A DNA stretch of 64,000 bases from Blasia pusilla (taxonomy: Eukaryota > Marchantiophyta > Marchantiopsida > Blasiales), in assembly GCA_050084515.1 (NCBI GenBank), contig CM114272.1, positions 11,780,001 through 11,844,000 of the forward strand, in the 5' to 3' direction. The translations under genes and the position numbers were made by a program. The notes beneath the pieces are model-generated. The model worked only from the letters and a program-made list of their open reading frames with translations, did no database searches and was not told the origin of the DNA. The first letter of the stretch is position 1, and each line of letters begins with the position of its first letter. Shown here piece after piece: positions 10,335-20,694 of this stretch.

Positions 10335-11054
10335 CTATAAATACACATAATCTCCAGGATGAAACCTCCTAATCCCTGGACGATAATCTCCTCCACGAAT
10401 GGTCGCGTACCTCAATGTATCTCTATGCTGAGCAATAGTTAAGTTCTCAAAGGCCATACGCATAACTCTACGAAAAATCTCCGTCCTTTGAGAACACGCT
10501 TGTACCCACACATCTAGATCAACAAGATCTAACACATCCGCTATGTCATGTCGAATAGCTGCAAGTAAATCTGGCTTTCTCCCAAAGAGCAAAAAGTACG
10601 GTGAAAATGATGCCAAGGATGCTTGTCGACTAAAGCGATAACTCATAGCCAACCATGGCAACTGTAGGTCCCACTCCCTCAAGTGTCCCCGCTGCAAGCC
10701 ATACTTGTGCAATCCTCTCTTCACCATCTGCACTACTCTCTTCGCCAACCCATCCGCCTCAAGATGATCTCTGGACGTGGTGCGGTAATCTATCAGCGCC
10801 TCATCACACAAGGCCTAAAACTTGCCCCTGAACTCGGTACCTTGGTCAGTTAACACTTCCGCCGATGCACCAAAGGGACTAAGCACATGATCTAGAAATA
10901 CATAAGTTGTTCCCTCGCTTGCCTTGTCTGGTAGTGCCACGAACTCTATCCACTTGAAGAAATGCTCCATCATGACCAATACGTACTTCTGATGACGCCC
11001 CGTCAATGGCAAAGATCCCGCAAAGTCTAAACTCCACCGATAACCTAAACCCAT
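10335..11054 (-). pseudogene. Integrase core and C-terminal region, element 2
   Basis: Two frames cover the core: MGLGYRWSLDFAGSLP... with the first Asp and LTDQGTEF with the second, then TTSRDHLEADGL with the Glu, followed by a helical C-terminal part ending HPGDYVYL. One frameshift lies between 10815 and 10811. The DDE residues are all present. Confidence 0.8.
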
Positions 11055-11135
11055 GATCGGAAAAGGATATAACTACGGAGTGTGAGCATTGAAGGATGCT
11101 CGCACTCTGTCACATACCATACACGTGGCCACAAA

Positions 11136-12161
11136 CTATTGTACCCCAGTATGCATGTCGCGCCACCAATACTGAACCTGGAGTAAGTTGTAAGTACGCT
11201 TTACTCCAAAATGCCCCAACTTCTTATGGGCATGTTGCACTACACGTGCTTGCTGGGAAGGATGAGGTACCACTCGTATCCTACCATCTCCCCATACCCG
11301 CAAACTATGAGTCCCCTCCCACCTAAACCTCCTGGCTCTTTGTAGGATCCGATTCCGCTCCCTAGCTATCATTGTGCTCGCTATGACGCCTGTGCGCAAG
11401 AACTCCATAACCTCCACATCGTTATGGATATCACGACCACTTATCGCCTCCTCACTGACCTTCAGATCCAAGGACTCATCATCCAACCCCACCACTAGGG
11501 TCATCACTTGTGGCTGACCTACCATAGTCAACCAACAAAGATAGGCACATGCATGCCAACCGGGCACCATCTCCTCATCTCTCTCTCCGTGCCATCGAGC
11601 TCCTATGTCATCTCTCTGACTCACACATGGGTTATGACTCAACCCATCCGCATCTTGGTTCAGCCGACGTGGCCTATGAACCACCTCAACAACTGATGAT
11701 CAGTGATAAGTGTGAAAGGGTTGCCGAATAAATAGCACTTGACCCGTGCCGTGGCCCACACTGCAGCCAAGCAATTCTCCCTCGTAAGAGCTATACTTTG
11801 CCTCAGCAATGTTGTTTGATCGGCTTGTGTAAGCCACAACGAACTCCCTCTCCTCGTCATCCCTCTGAGTAAGCATTGCTCCTAGACCCAACATGCTCCA
11901 ATCCGTATGTAACTGGAATGGGCGATCCCTAACCGGTCTCTGTAAAATGGGTGAGGACGTCAACCTGTCCTTGAGCTCCTGAAATGCTTGCTCTTGATCA
12001 TCTACCCACAACCAAACCTGATCAAGTCTTGTAAACAAGGTCAAAGACTTTGCGATCGCACTAAAACCCTTGACATACCTTCGATAGAAGTTCTTCAGTG
12101 CAAGAAACGCTCGGACTCGACTCACATTTGTAGGGCGCGGAATCTGCGCAATAGCCTCCAC
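11136..12161 (-). pseudogene. RNase H and H2C2 zinc-binding region, element 2
   Basis: RNase H is readable from PFQLHTDWSMLGLGAML (first catalytic Asp) to the KYSSYEGE segment, then a frameshift near 11.75 kb. The later frame gives SHNPCVSQRDD and an H2C2-type segment with HAHKKLGHFGVKRTYNLL before the integrase. The preceding linker (FLALKNFYRRYVKGFS) is the usual Gypsy RT-RNase H connector. Confidence 0.75.
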
Positions 12162-12179
12162 CTTTGTCCCAAATACTCA

Positions 12180-12977
12180 ATCTGCTCCTGAAAGAATCTG
12201 CACTTTCCTGGATGTAACTTTAGTCCATGTAACTGCAATCACCAAAACACCTCCTCTAGGTGTCGCTCATGCTCGTCTACCGTGGAACTGAAGATAAGAA
12301 TATCATCTATGTAACATTGTACAAAATCCAAGCCAGCCATAATCCTATCCATCACTCTCTGAAAGTCTGCAGGCGCGTTCTTCATCCCAAATGGTAAGAA
12401 CCGCCACTAATACAAGCAATCTCTCCCAAACCAATCTATCCCCCTGAGTGTTGTCTTCTCCCTGTCCTCCAACCTGATTGGAAGCTGATGATAGGAAGCT
12501 GATGATAGCCAGCACGGAGATCTAAAGTACTGAAGATCTTTGCATGCCCTACCACATCAAAGATCTCCTCAGGAGTAGGCATGGCATACTGATCTCACCT
12601 CGTCTCTCGGTTAATAGGACGGTAATCTCCACACATCCGCCTATCCGTCCAATTGCCATACATATCCTTCTTCACCGGCATGACTCTCGCATATGCACAC
12701 TCCCCATGTGATAACTCCACAAATCCTGCCTCCAACAAGTCTTGACTCCTGCTTTGAATCAAGGCTCGCTCCATATCAGAATACCTATAGGGTCGACAAA
12801 AGATCGGCGTATCACTAGCCAACTCAATCCAAATCCCGGGACCCTTCAGCGTACCCAAGTCTCTCATACTGAAGGCAAAATAATAAACATGCCCTCTAAA
12901 AAACCTATGAACTCGCCGTCGCTCTCCTCCTATCAACTTAAGATCTATCATAGGCTCCCAAGTCTCCATCGTGACCT
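12180..12977 (-). pseudogene. Reverse transcriptase, element 2
   Basis: The N-terminal RT frame (12969-12595) has the segments METWEPMIDLKL, FAFSMRDLGTLKGPG and VKKDMYGNWTDRRMCGDYRP. The palm continues in other frames with YIDD at 12313-12302. Several stops and a small duplication near 12490 (GGAAGCTGATGATAG repeated) break it. Confidence 0.75.
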
Positions 12978-13735
12978 AGCAACAGCCGCCTACGATTACT
13001 TGTTGGTCATGTGGTGGAGCCCATCATCAAGGTGATTGCACTCGTCTGGGTCATAGACGTGTGCCTCAGCATAGAGTAGGAGATGATGTTGCACCATGAG
13101 GTTATAAGTGTGACTATTGTCACAGGTATGGTCATACACGTGCCACATGTTTCAGTTTATATCCTGAGTTACATCCGGACCGAAGGTGAGAGAGGACACC
13201 AGAGCGAGTAGACGGTCTGGGTGGGCCTAGAGATCGTGCACCGGGTGGTCTCGTTGGGGGATGAGGAGATGGAGTTGCTCGACAGGGTGGTGGAGCTGCT
13301 AGTAGAGGAGGTAGAGTCCCACCACATAGACGTGTCAAGGAGACCCCGGGCGTGAGGCTGGGATGGCTTCTCAGATACAGAAGCTACATGAACCGCTATG
13401 GCAATGAGGTTACTCGATGCCGGATCCGTGGCATCGACATCATATGGAGCAGCCAAAGCTATGGAGGATCCTGGTTGGATGTGTGGGATTGCCAGATGGA
13501 GTCCGCCACAGTTGTGACGCATGGACCAGCCACAGAGTTGGATCCATAGCGAGGGGAAGCCAAGAAACAGACCCGGCTTCCTCACTCTTTCACGTTGTCC
13601 GAGGCGATGAGGACCCCATCGATGGATCCTCATCAAAGTTCCTGGAGAGTTGGTAATGTTGTTGGTGTGCAAGCATGGAGGGCGATCAGAGAAGCGAGTG
13701 CGATGACTCCTATTGCTGATGCTTAGGATGGGCAT

Positions 13736-14731
13736 GTGTCGAGCACGTTGTTGGGGGCGTCCATCGTTGTGTACCGTGCTCCTTTATTTTTTGATTCAAA
13801 TGTTATGATGTTGGGAGGTACGCCCACCGAGGTTTTTCGGCTGGCCGCTATGCTATGTGAGCATCGAGTTGGAGTTCTTGCATCACGTTCAGAGGTGATT
13901 GCAGAGGAGGTGATGGACCTGCCCTTGGAGCGGATGCTCGGGCTATCCACGTCAGATTCATGGCAAGTTGCGGCTGCTAGGATGGCGGAGATGCCCGCTA
14001 GACCCGCGATAGAGCATGCCAGGGCTTCTCCTGGTGTTGTTTTCCTGGATAACCCGGGAGAGGTCTTCCAGTTGGTGAGTCCTAGAGGTAGAGCTTTTAG
14101 TCCGCAGCTCGTCTTGTTGGATTCACGAGCGCAACCCCTGATTTTGGGGAAAGGGTTATTCAGAGGATTGGGCTTGACGAGAGCCGATGTGGAGCGTTGT
14201 CCATTCTGGATACATACATCCTTGGATGGAGCGAGTACCACATAAAATAACATCCGACAGGAGATCGTGGTGAGGATTCGCCCGGGTCATATGACAGATA
14301 AGTCCGTGGTGCGAGCCAAGGCGATAGTGACTAATGGAGGATCCTACTACGTCTTGGTTGATGGAGCAGTGTTATACCCGATGGGGTCTTCCATGGATTA
14401 CTGGCAGGAGTCAGCGTCCTACAGACCAGGATGGCAGTCAGGTGATTGGCGCCTTAGCTATTTACCCGTTCGATTCACAGGTGCAATGATCGAGCGACAG
14501 CCAGGAGAGATGGCGACCTTAGCAGCATTTAGCAGTGCCATCACTTGGCCTAGTGATTTGATTAAGGGACATGTCCATGCAGAGGATACTCCCGTTCCTG
14601 ACATTTCTATGGAGAGGAGTGTCATGGTAGCCGCATTAGTCTGTGGAGGAGAGGTGCCCCCTTGGGGCTGGACTGATGAGCTTCGACGCTTAGCCACTGA
14701 GCATGTGCAGACCGTTTGCACTAGAGTGTGA
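13736..14731 (+). pseudogene. Retropepsin-like aspartic protease region, element 3
   Basis: One frame, interrupted by a single stop at 14243-14245. The active-site motif is LVLLDSRAQPLILGK, with the usual DSGA or DTGA changed to DSRA (14120-14131). Element 4 keeps DSGA at the matching place. Downstream segments (RADVERCPFWI, TNGGSYYVLVDGAVLYPMG and FWQE/YWQESASYRPGWQSGDWR-like text) continue the protease fold and linker. The Gly to Arg change next to the catalytic Asp should inactivate it. The protein would cut the polyprotein into its parts. Confidence 0.75.
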
Positions 14732-14825
14732 CAAGTCGGAGGAACCCCATGTAGGCAGGAGTGCTGCTATGACCCCTTTGGACACCACCCCGATTGTGTG
14801 GTGCATCTTAGAGGTGGATATTCCG

Positions 14826-15940
14826 GTTTTGGATCTCTTTGGAGGGATCAGCACTAGGTTAGCTGCACGATGGACTACGCGTGCAGCAGTACCTGTATGT
14901 GGAGATTGATGATGTTATGAGGCGCGCTTCACTTCACCATGTGGCACTGTTACGCCTTTGTTTTCATGACTTTTTTTCTGCATCCGCCATTCAGGGTTAC
15001 CAAAGTTCCCTACCGAGGGACATTTCATTGTTGGGGGCCCGGGACATCGAGCAGGTAGGGACCATAGACTTGGTCATTGCTGGTTGGCCGTGTCACGGCC
15101 AATCGAGAGTTGCTGGATGAGGTAGCGGGTTAGCTGACACTTGGTCCATATTGTTTTGGGAGATGATGCGGATCTTGCGATATTTACACAAGCATCAGCC
15201 TCGTTCTCCAGCATACATTTTGGAGAATGTGCCAATTTTGTGCGATTCGAGGTCCTGCGTGGTGACGAGTGCACATCAGGTACGCTCATGGATCGTCCCG
15301 GCTGTGTTGTTAGATGCAGCGAGTGTAGGTTCTAGAGCACATCGCCCGCGTCTTTGGTGGACCAACTTGATACCACATGAGGTATTGTAGAGGGCTTATG
15401 CGAGAGTGGAGCGTCCCTCTGATTTGTTGGTGGATTCTATATTGGATCCGGGCCGTCGATCACAAGCAGTGAGGCACGATGATCGATCGCCGTTGACTAT
15501 GGTCAACAAGATTGGCATGCTACGAGCAGCCTTTCCCACATTGGTGAGTTTTCTTGCTTCCTATGCATTCAAGGAGGCTGGACCTGGCTTGGTTTGGGAT
15601 GACCAGGTATAGAGGTTGGTAAAGCCCAACGCCGATGAGCGAGAGTGAGCGATGGGATTCCCCACATGACTGACGGCGGTACCGTCACTATCGGAGGTAT
15701 CACGATGTCATGTCTTGGATCAGGCAATGAACCTGAACTGCTTGACATAGATTTTCAGCTTAGGAGTAGGTGAGCAGCGTCGTTTGAGGATGCAACAGAT
15801 CACAAAAGTTACGTTGGTGAGCCCCATGCTTATCGAGACGGTTGACGTAGTGGCTGGGGGCAAACCCGAGGAGATCAACACACGAGGGGTGATCAGGAGA
15901 GACACCCTTGGACTTCTTGGGATGTTTTATGCGAGGAGAT
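14826..15940 (+). pseudogene. C5 cytosine DNA methyltransferase domain inside the Gypsy polyprotein, element 3
   Basis: The motifs occur in canonical, unpermuted order. Motif I is VLDLFGGIS (14826-14852, SAM binding). A YLYVEIDD segment follows, then motif IV DLVIAGWPCHGQS with the catalytic Cys codon at 15091-15093. Motif VI is LENV (15220-15231), the motif VIII region is GSRAHRPRLWWTN, and the motif IX/X-like segment contains MGFPT and the SLSEVSR and DQAMNLNCLT stretches (about 15650-15760). One frameshift separates motif I from the rest; from 14881 to 15940 the frame is constant with several point stops. The motif VIII style and the order resemble DNMT3-type enzymes more than DRM, whose catalytic order is permuted; this is inferred. 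The domain sits between protease and RT, and the same domain at the same site is seen in element 4. Confidence 0.85.
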
Positions 15941-16064
15941 GATAGCCACAACATCGAGCGTGGTTCCGGTTAGTGCACGTGGAGATGAGAGTTCTATTTT
16001 CCGAGACGAGGTTGCACCATAGCAACCACCGAAATAGGCGCCGGAGAGTCCTACCATAGTCACG

Positions 16065-16900
16065 ATGGAGACTCGGGAGCCATATATGGGCCCTAAGTTG
16101 ACAGAAGGAGAGCGACGTCGGATACACCAGTTCCTTAGGAGTTATAGGAGTTGTTTTGCATTTAGTATGCATGATTTGGGTACGGTGAAGGGTCCAGGGA
16201 TCCGCATTGAGTTGTCGAATGACACACCGATCTTCCGAAGACCCTACAAGTACAATGATATGGAGAGGGCACTGATTCAAAGCATGATGTTGCATGGAGA
16301 ATATGAATCTGCCACTGTCATGCCCGCCAAGAAGGATGTGCATGGAAATTCGACAGATAGGTGGATGTGTGGATATTACCGACCTATCAATCGGTAGACG
16401 AAGTCTGATAGGTTTGTCATGCCCACCCCTGAGGAGATCTTTGATGCTATTGGGCATGCAAAGGTCTTTAGTTTGTTAGATCTTCGAGCCGGATACCATC
16501 AGGTACCTATCAGATTGGAGGACAGGCAAAAGACGGCATTTGGGGGCATCGATCCCCATGGGAAGGATTGTTTTTACTAGTGGTGGTTCTTACCATTTGG
16601 ATTAAAGAACACCCCGCTTGAGTTTCAAAGGATCATGGATAGGATCTTGGCAGGTCTGGATTTTGCTAGGTGTTATATTGATGACATCGTAGTCGTAAGC
16701 GTCACGGTTGAGGAGTAGGAGCGACATCTAGAGGAGGTGTTTCAACGATTGTAGTTACATGGGCTGAAGTTACATCCAGGCAAGTGCAAGTTCTTCTATG
16801 ACCAGATTGAGTAATTGGGTCATACGATATATCTAGAAGGGGCCTTAGTGTGCAACAAACAAAGGTAGAGGCTATTTCACGCATTCCACGCCCTACAGAT
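16065..16900 (+). pseudogene. Reverse transcriptase, element 3
   Basis: Opens with METREPYMGPKLTEGERRR, a conserved linker in all copies, then FSMHDLGTVKGPG and the KKDVHGN...CGYYRPINR segment, where a stop follows at 16396. The palm has the catalytic YIDD at 16674-16685. A small deletion near 16285 removes the SRSQDLVGAGL segment present in element 4. Confidence 0.8.
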
Positions 16901-17041
16901 CAAGTTTGTGCATTCATGGGATTGGCGAACTTCTATTGACGATACGTCATGGGTTTCAGTTAGATTGCAAAGTCGCTAACCTTGTTGACCAATGTGGATC
17001 ACAAGTGGCACTAGGAGGATGATCAAGAGAGAGCATTTTAC

Positions 17042-17590
17042 CTACTCAAGGATGTATTGACGTCCGTGCCCATATTGAGGAGACCGATCAAGGGGCGTCC
17101 TTTCCAGTTGCATATCGATTGGAGCATGTTGGGGCTTGGAGTCGTGCTTACCGAGCATGACGATGAGGGTAGAGAGTTCGTGGTGGCTTAGGCTAGTCGC
17201 TTGAATAACATTGTAGAGGCAAAGTATAGCTCGTATTAGGGTGAGTTCTTGGCTGCCGTGTGGGCTGTCGTGCATTTTAGGTGTTACTTATTCGGCAATC
17301 CCTTTACCAGTTTTACTCATCATCAGCCACTTAAGTAGTTGATAGAGTGCGACAAGCCAACTTATATGGAAGCTTGCGAGGTGGGCTCTATTATTGCAAG
17401 AGTATGATTTCTAGGTGGTGTATAGACTTGGGACGCTCAACTAGGATAAAGATGGTTTGAGTCGTAACCCATGCTCAAGATGCGACTGAAGCTCGTTGGC
17501 ATGGAGAGAGTGATGAGGAGTTGGTGCCAAGATGGCATGCGTTAGCCTATTTGGGCTTGTTGGTTATGGAGAGCCATATTGCTGAGACTT
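17042..17590 (+). pseudogene. RNase H domain, element 3 (interrupted by solo LTR)
   Basis: Plus-strand text resembles FQLH.DWSMLGLGVVL, then REFVVA.ASRLNNIVEAKYSS and CYLFGNPFT...HHQPLK. Numerous TAG stops are present, mostly C-to-T type changes at CAG or TGG codons. The sequence is cut at 17591 by the nested solo LTR and resumes at 18267. Confidence 0.7.
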
Positions 17591-17591
17591 T

Positions 17592-17765
17592 TTATTGCGC
17601 ATACACATCGCTACACAACATACATCATTTTCATCAAACAAACACACAAACACGCATGACCCCATGCTAACTCATGGCATCCAAACAACGAGATGAGAAG
17701 TATCAAAATATCTCCAATCGCCCCCAATTCTCTCTCAACATCTCACACCAAGCTCTCCATCATGT

Positions 17766-17821
<56 letters not shown>

Positions 17822-18266
17822 GTCAAACCAAACCCACTTTCCTAATGAGAGGTTTGGGTTACACAAATAAGACAAGGAGGACCAAAGCTTCGCCGCCTCA
17901 TGCCAAGAGGTTCAACAAAGAGAGAATGAGCTCTCAAGCTCTCTCTCTTGGAGTTATACCTCCTTCCCTCTCCCAAGTTCTCTCCTCGATAACCTATGTT
18001 TGCACGTCACCTCGTTGGCTCTTGACCTACTGTACCGGGTCAAGGGAAAATTCCTAAAATGGAAATCCAACTATACCATAAATGGTAATTTACCCAAAAT
18101 AGTAAGTTTCTCAATATGGCTCAAAATGAGTCGAAACGAAGGAGAAATCTGCTCTTGCAGGTTACCCGTAGCCTCTGCAGGTCATCCTCGACCTTCTGAG
18201 GTTGTCCTACAATATCTCCAAAGGCCCTCTACTAGATCTTGCCAATCTATCTTAAAAGACGTGACA
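17592..18266 (-). mobile_element. Solo LTR of the main family, inserted in element 3
   Basis: A 675-bp LTR in reverse orientation, flanked by a 5-bp target duplication (ACTTT at 17587-17591, ACTTC at 18267-18271). The undisturbed target GAGACTTCGATGG is visible in element 4 near 54.8 kb. The insertion therefore defines the LTR ends as TGTC...GACA. It contains a long CT run (17767-17820), and just before its 3' segment a GGGGGCGAT tract that in full elements precedes the pre-LTR copy. Confidence 0.85.
17767..17820. repeat. (CT)n microsatellite inside the solo LTR
   Basis: About 27 CT units. The same LTR position holds only a few units in elements 1 and 3, about 17 units at 46586-46619, and about 34 units at 57622-57690. 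Confidence 0.95.
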
Positions 18267-18271
18267 ACTTC

Positions 18272-19290
18272 AATGGTGAGGTATGATGGAGAGTACTTAG
18301 ATCTAGAGGTCGGTGAAGAGACAACATATGGCCGAGATATTCACAACGATGGAATAATCTTTAAGTACCTGCATATTGGCAACGTCGCGAGCACAGTGGA
18401 TGCTAGAGAGCAGGATCGGATCCTACAGCGAGCCAAACGGTTGCGTTGGGAGAGGACACATGTGTAATGAGTTTGGGAGGATGGTAGAGTATGTATAGTG
18501 CCTCATCCATCATAGAGAGCACGTTTGGTACGTTATGCCCACAATGGGTTGGATCATTTTGGAGTGAAGCGGACCTATAGCTTGCTCCAGATACAATATT
18601 GGTGGCGAGGCATGATGACTGACATTAAGCAGTTTGTTGCCAAGTGCATTGTGTGTAATCGGGTCGTTCAATGCTCTGACTCCAAAGTTGCATCCACTTC
18701 CGATCATGGATTTAGGTTATAGACGGAGTTTGGATCTTGTAGGACGTTTACCTTTGATAGAGTGTCATAGTCATTATGTGGTGGTGATGGTCGAGCACTT
18801 CTCGAAGTGGATAGAGTTGGTTGCATTTCCTAACAAAGTGAGTTAGAGAGAAGCATATACCTTCCTAGATCCAGTGTTGAGTCATTACGGCGCACCAGAT
18901 GAGATGTTGACAGACCAAGGTATAGAGTTTCGCGGGGCATTTCAGGCCTAGTGTGATCAAGAACTGATAGACCATCGCACCACTTCAAGAGATCATCTTG
19001 AGACAGATGGACTAGCGGAGAGGGTTGTGCAGACGGTGAAGAGAGGATTACGCAAGTATGGCTTGTAGAGAGGTCACCTAGGAGATTGGGACCTCCAGTT
19101 TCCATGGTTGGCGATGGGATAAAAATTCAACAGGAAGTCATCTGAGCGTCTTTATCACCGTACTTGCTACTTTATGGCCGAGAGCCGGATTTGGGTTCGT
19201 CAAGATGTCGGTGAGGTGTTGAACCTTGATGACCCTGATGTATGGATGTGAGCATCTTCTCGGAGGGCTGAGTTTTTTTGGCGAGTGATG
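18272..19290 (+). pseudogene. Integrase (H2C2 zinc domain and core), element 3
   Basis: Linker and zinc domain: HAHNGLDHFGVKRTYSLLQ and KCIVCNR. The core has RRSLDLVGRLP with the first Asp and LTDQGIEF with the second, and then a degraded HLETDG segment with the Glu. Stops occur at 18720, 18844 and elsewhere. Confidence 0.75.
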
Positions 19291-19758
19291 CCCATGGCGT
19301 TTGAGAACTTGGCGATTGCACAGCATTGGGATACGTTGAGGTATGCAAAAATTCACGGAGGTAATTATCCACGACTATCCAGAGATTTCATCAAGGACTA
19401 TGTCTCCTTGCTGAAGATGGCACCCACGACGTTGGATGTGACTGCAAAGCGCACTATCTTGAGAGTGCATGAGGTTTTTCCATCTGATGTCCTCTTATTG
19501 GAGGGACGAGATGGTATGGCTTGGAAGGACCATGTGCGTAACTGTGCACCATATCACCTTCCTAACATTGATGGTACAGTTGATTTGAGCTTAGCAATAG
19601 TTCTTGAAGGCTTGCGGTGTATGATGTGTGGTTTTGCCCGTGATGCATCCACTATGCTAGTCTGTAATGGATGTTCGAGAGGGTGGTATATGGCATGTCT
19701 GACGCCACCTCTCATTAGGGTTCCTCGGGGACGACGGATGTGTCCCAGATGTACATAG
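19285..19758 (+). pseudogene. Integrase tail and PHD finger, element 3
   Basis: A 157-residue open frame: MAFENLAIAQHWDTLRYA, then TTLDVTAKRTILRVHEV...GRDGMAWKDHVRNCAPYHLPN, and the PHD finger at 19618-19752. Its zinc ligands are CMMC, VCNGC, GWYMAC and MCPRC. The ligand His is Tyr, so zinc site 1 or 2 is damaged while seven Cys ligands remain. The frame is otherwise open to its stop. Confidence 0.8.
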
Positions 19759-19928
19759 AGTAGGTACTTTTAGATTTGAATTTGTGTCTCTAGCATGGAT
19801 GACAAGAAGGCGACTAACGATGAGCACCCGGCCTTTTTGCTCTTAGCGTCCAAGAGGTGTGTGTCATGGTAGGTAGGGATAAATGGCTATCTAGAGTTAG
19901 AGGGACCTAACCACCAGCTAGGGGGGGA

Positions 19929-20055
19929 TAGAAGATATTTTGGTACTTCTCGTCTCATTTTTTGGATGTCATGAGTAAGCATGGGATAGTGCGAGTTTAT
20001 GTTTCTTTTCGGTGAGAGCGATGTATGTTGTGTACCGATGTGTATGTGCATGATA
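19929..20055 (+). repeat. Pre-LTR copy of the LTR 3' segment (element 3)
   Basis: Begins TAGAAGATATTTTGGTACTT right after a G7 tract and matches the last ~125 bp of the 3' LTR (20570-20694). Confidence 0.75.
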
Positions 20056-20057
20056 AC

Positions 20058-20694
20058 TATCACGTCTTTTAGGATAGATCAGCAAGATCTAGTAGAGTGC
20101 CTTCAGAGATATTGGAGGATAGCCTCGGGAGGTCGAGGATGACCTTCTGAGGCCATAGGTAACTTGCGAGAGCAGGTTTCCCCTTCGTTTCGGCTCATTT
20201 GGAGCCATATTGAGAAACTTACTATTTCGTATAAGCTATCGTTTATAGTATAGTTGACTTTCTACTTTGGGAAGTGACCCTTGACTCGCTACAGTAGGTC
20301 AAGAGCCAAGGAAGTGACCTACGAGCATAGGTTACCGTGGAGAGGGCTTGGGAAAGGGAAGGGGATATACCTCCAAGAGAGAGAGCTTGAGGGTTCATTC
20401 TATCTTTGTTTAATCTCTTGGCATGAGGCGGGGGAGCTATGGTCCTCCTTGCCTTGTGTGTGTAATCCAAGCCTCTCATTAGGAGAGTGGGTTTGGTATG
20501 ACATGAGAGAGAGTGCACACCATGGAGAGCTTGGTGTGAGATGTTGATGTGAGAGTTGATCAAATTTATTGGAGATACTTTAGTACTTCTTGTCTCATTT
20601 TTTGGATGTCATAAGTTAGCATGGGATCGTGCTTGTTTGTGTATATGTTCAATGACAGCGATATATATTGTGTAACAATACGTATGTGCATGAA
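20058..20694 (+). repeat. 3' LTR of element 3
   Basis: About 637 bp, starting TATCACGTC (TGTCACGTC with one change) and ending near GTGCATGA. It aligns through its length with the LTR of element 1. The next base begins a different Gypsy element, so no target duplication can be read. Confidence 0.75.

Larger units (their letters stand above)
9913..12977 (-). mobile_element. Element 2: 5'-truncated Ty3/Gypsy body ending in an intact PHD finger
   Basis: The minus strand reads RT (about 12977-12180, YIDD at 12313-12302), RNase H (about 12050-11660), H2C2/integrase (about 11330-10330), tail, and PHD (10130-9996). The copy ends abruptly at about 12977, just before RT, and the plus-strand gag of element 3 begins at the next base. 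Frames are interrupted, but less heavily than in element 1. Confidence 0.85.
12978..20694 (+). mobile_element. Element 3: Ty3/Gypsy with protease, DNA methyltransferase, RT, RNase H, integrase and PHD
   Basis: The plus strand reads the end of gag (12978-13720), protease (13736-14731), C5 DNA methyltransferase (14826-15940), RT (16065-16900), RNase H (about 17050-17480), a nested solo LTR (17592-18266), the integrase zinc domain and core (18510-19290), and tail plus PHD (19285-19758). A polypurine-like tract (19920-19928), a pre-LTR copy (19929-20055) and a 3' LTR (20058-20694) follow. The 5' LTR and most of gag are missing. Many in-frame stops mark it as dead, but the reading frame is kept over long stretches, so decay is mostly by point mutation. 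Confidence 0.88.

Noticed and set aside
13169-13735. 188-residue minus-strand frame
   Set aside because: It lies antisense to gag-protease text of element 3 that aligns with element 4, and has no recognisable domain.
13723-14253. 176-residue minus-strand frame
   Set aside because: Exact antisense of the protease frame, open only because of codon composition.
17674-18057. 127-residue frame with a long Leu-Ser repeat
   Set aside because: It is a translation of the CT microsatellite in the LTR, on the strand opposite to the LTR.
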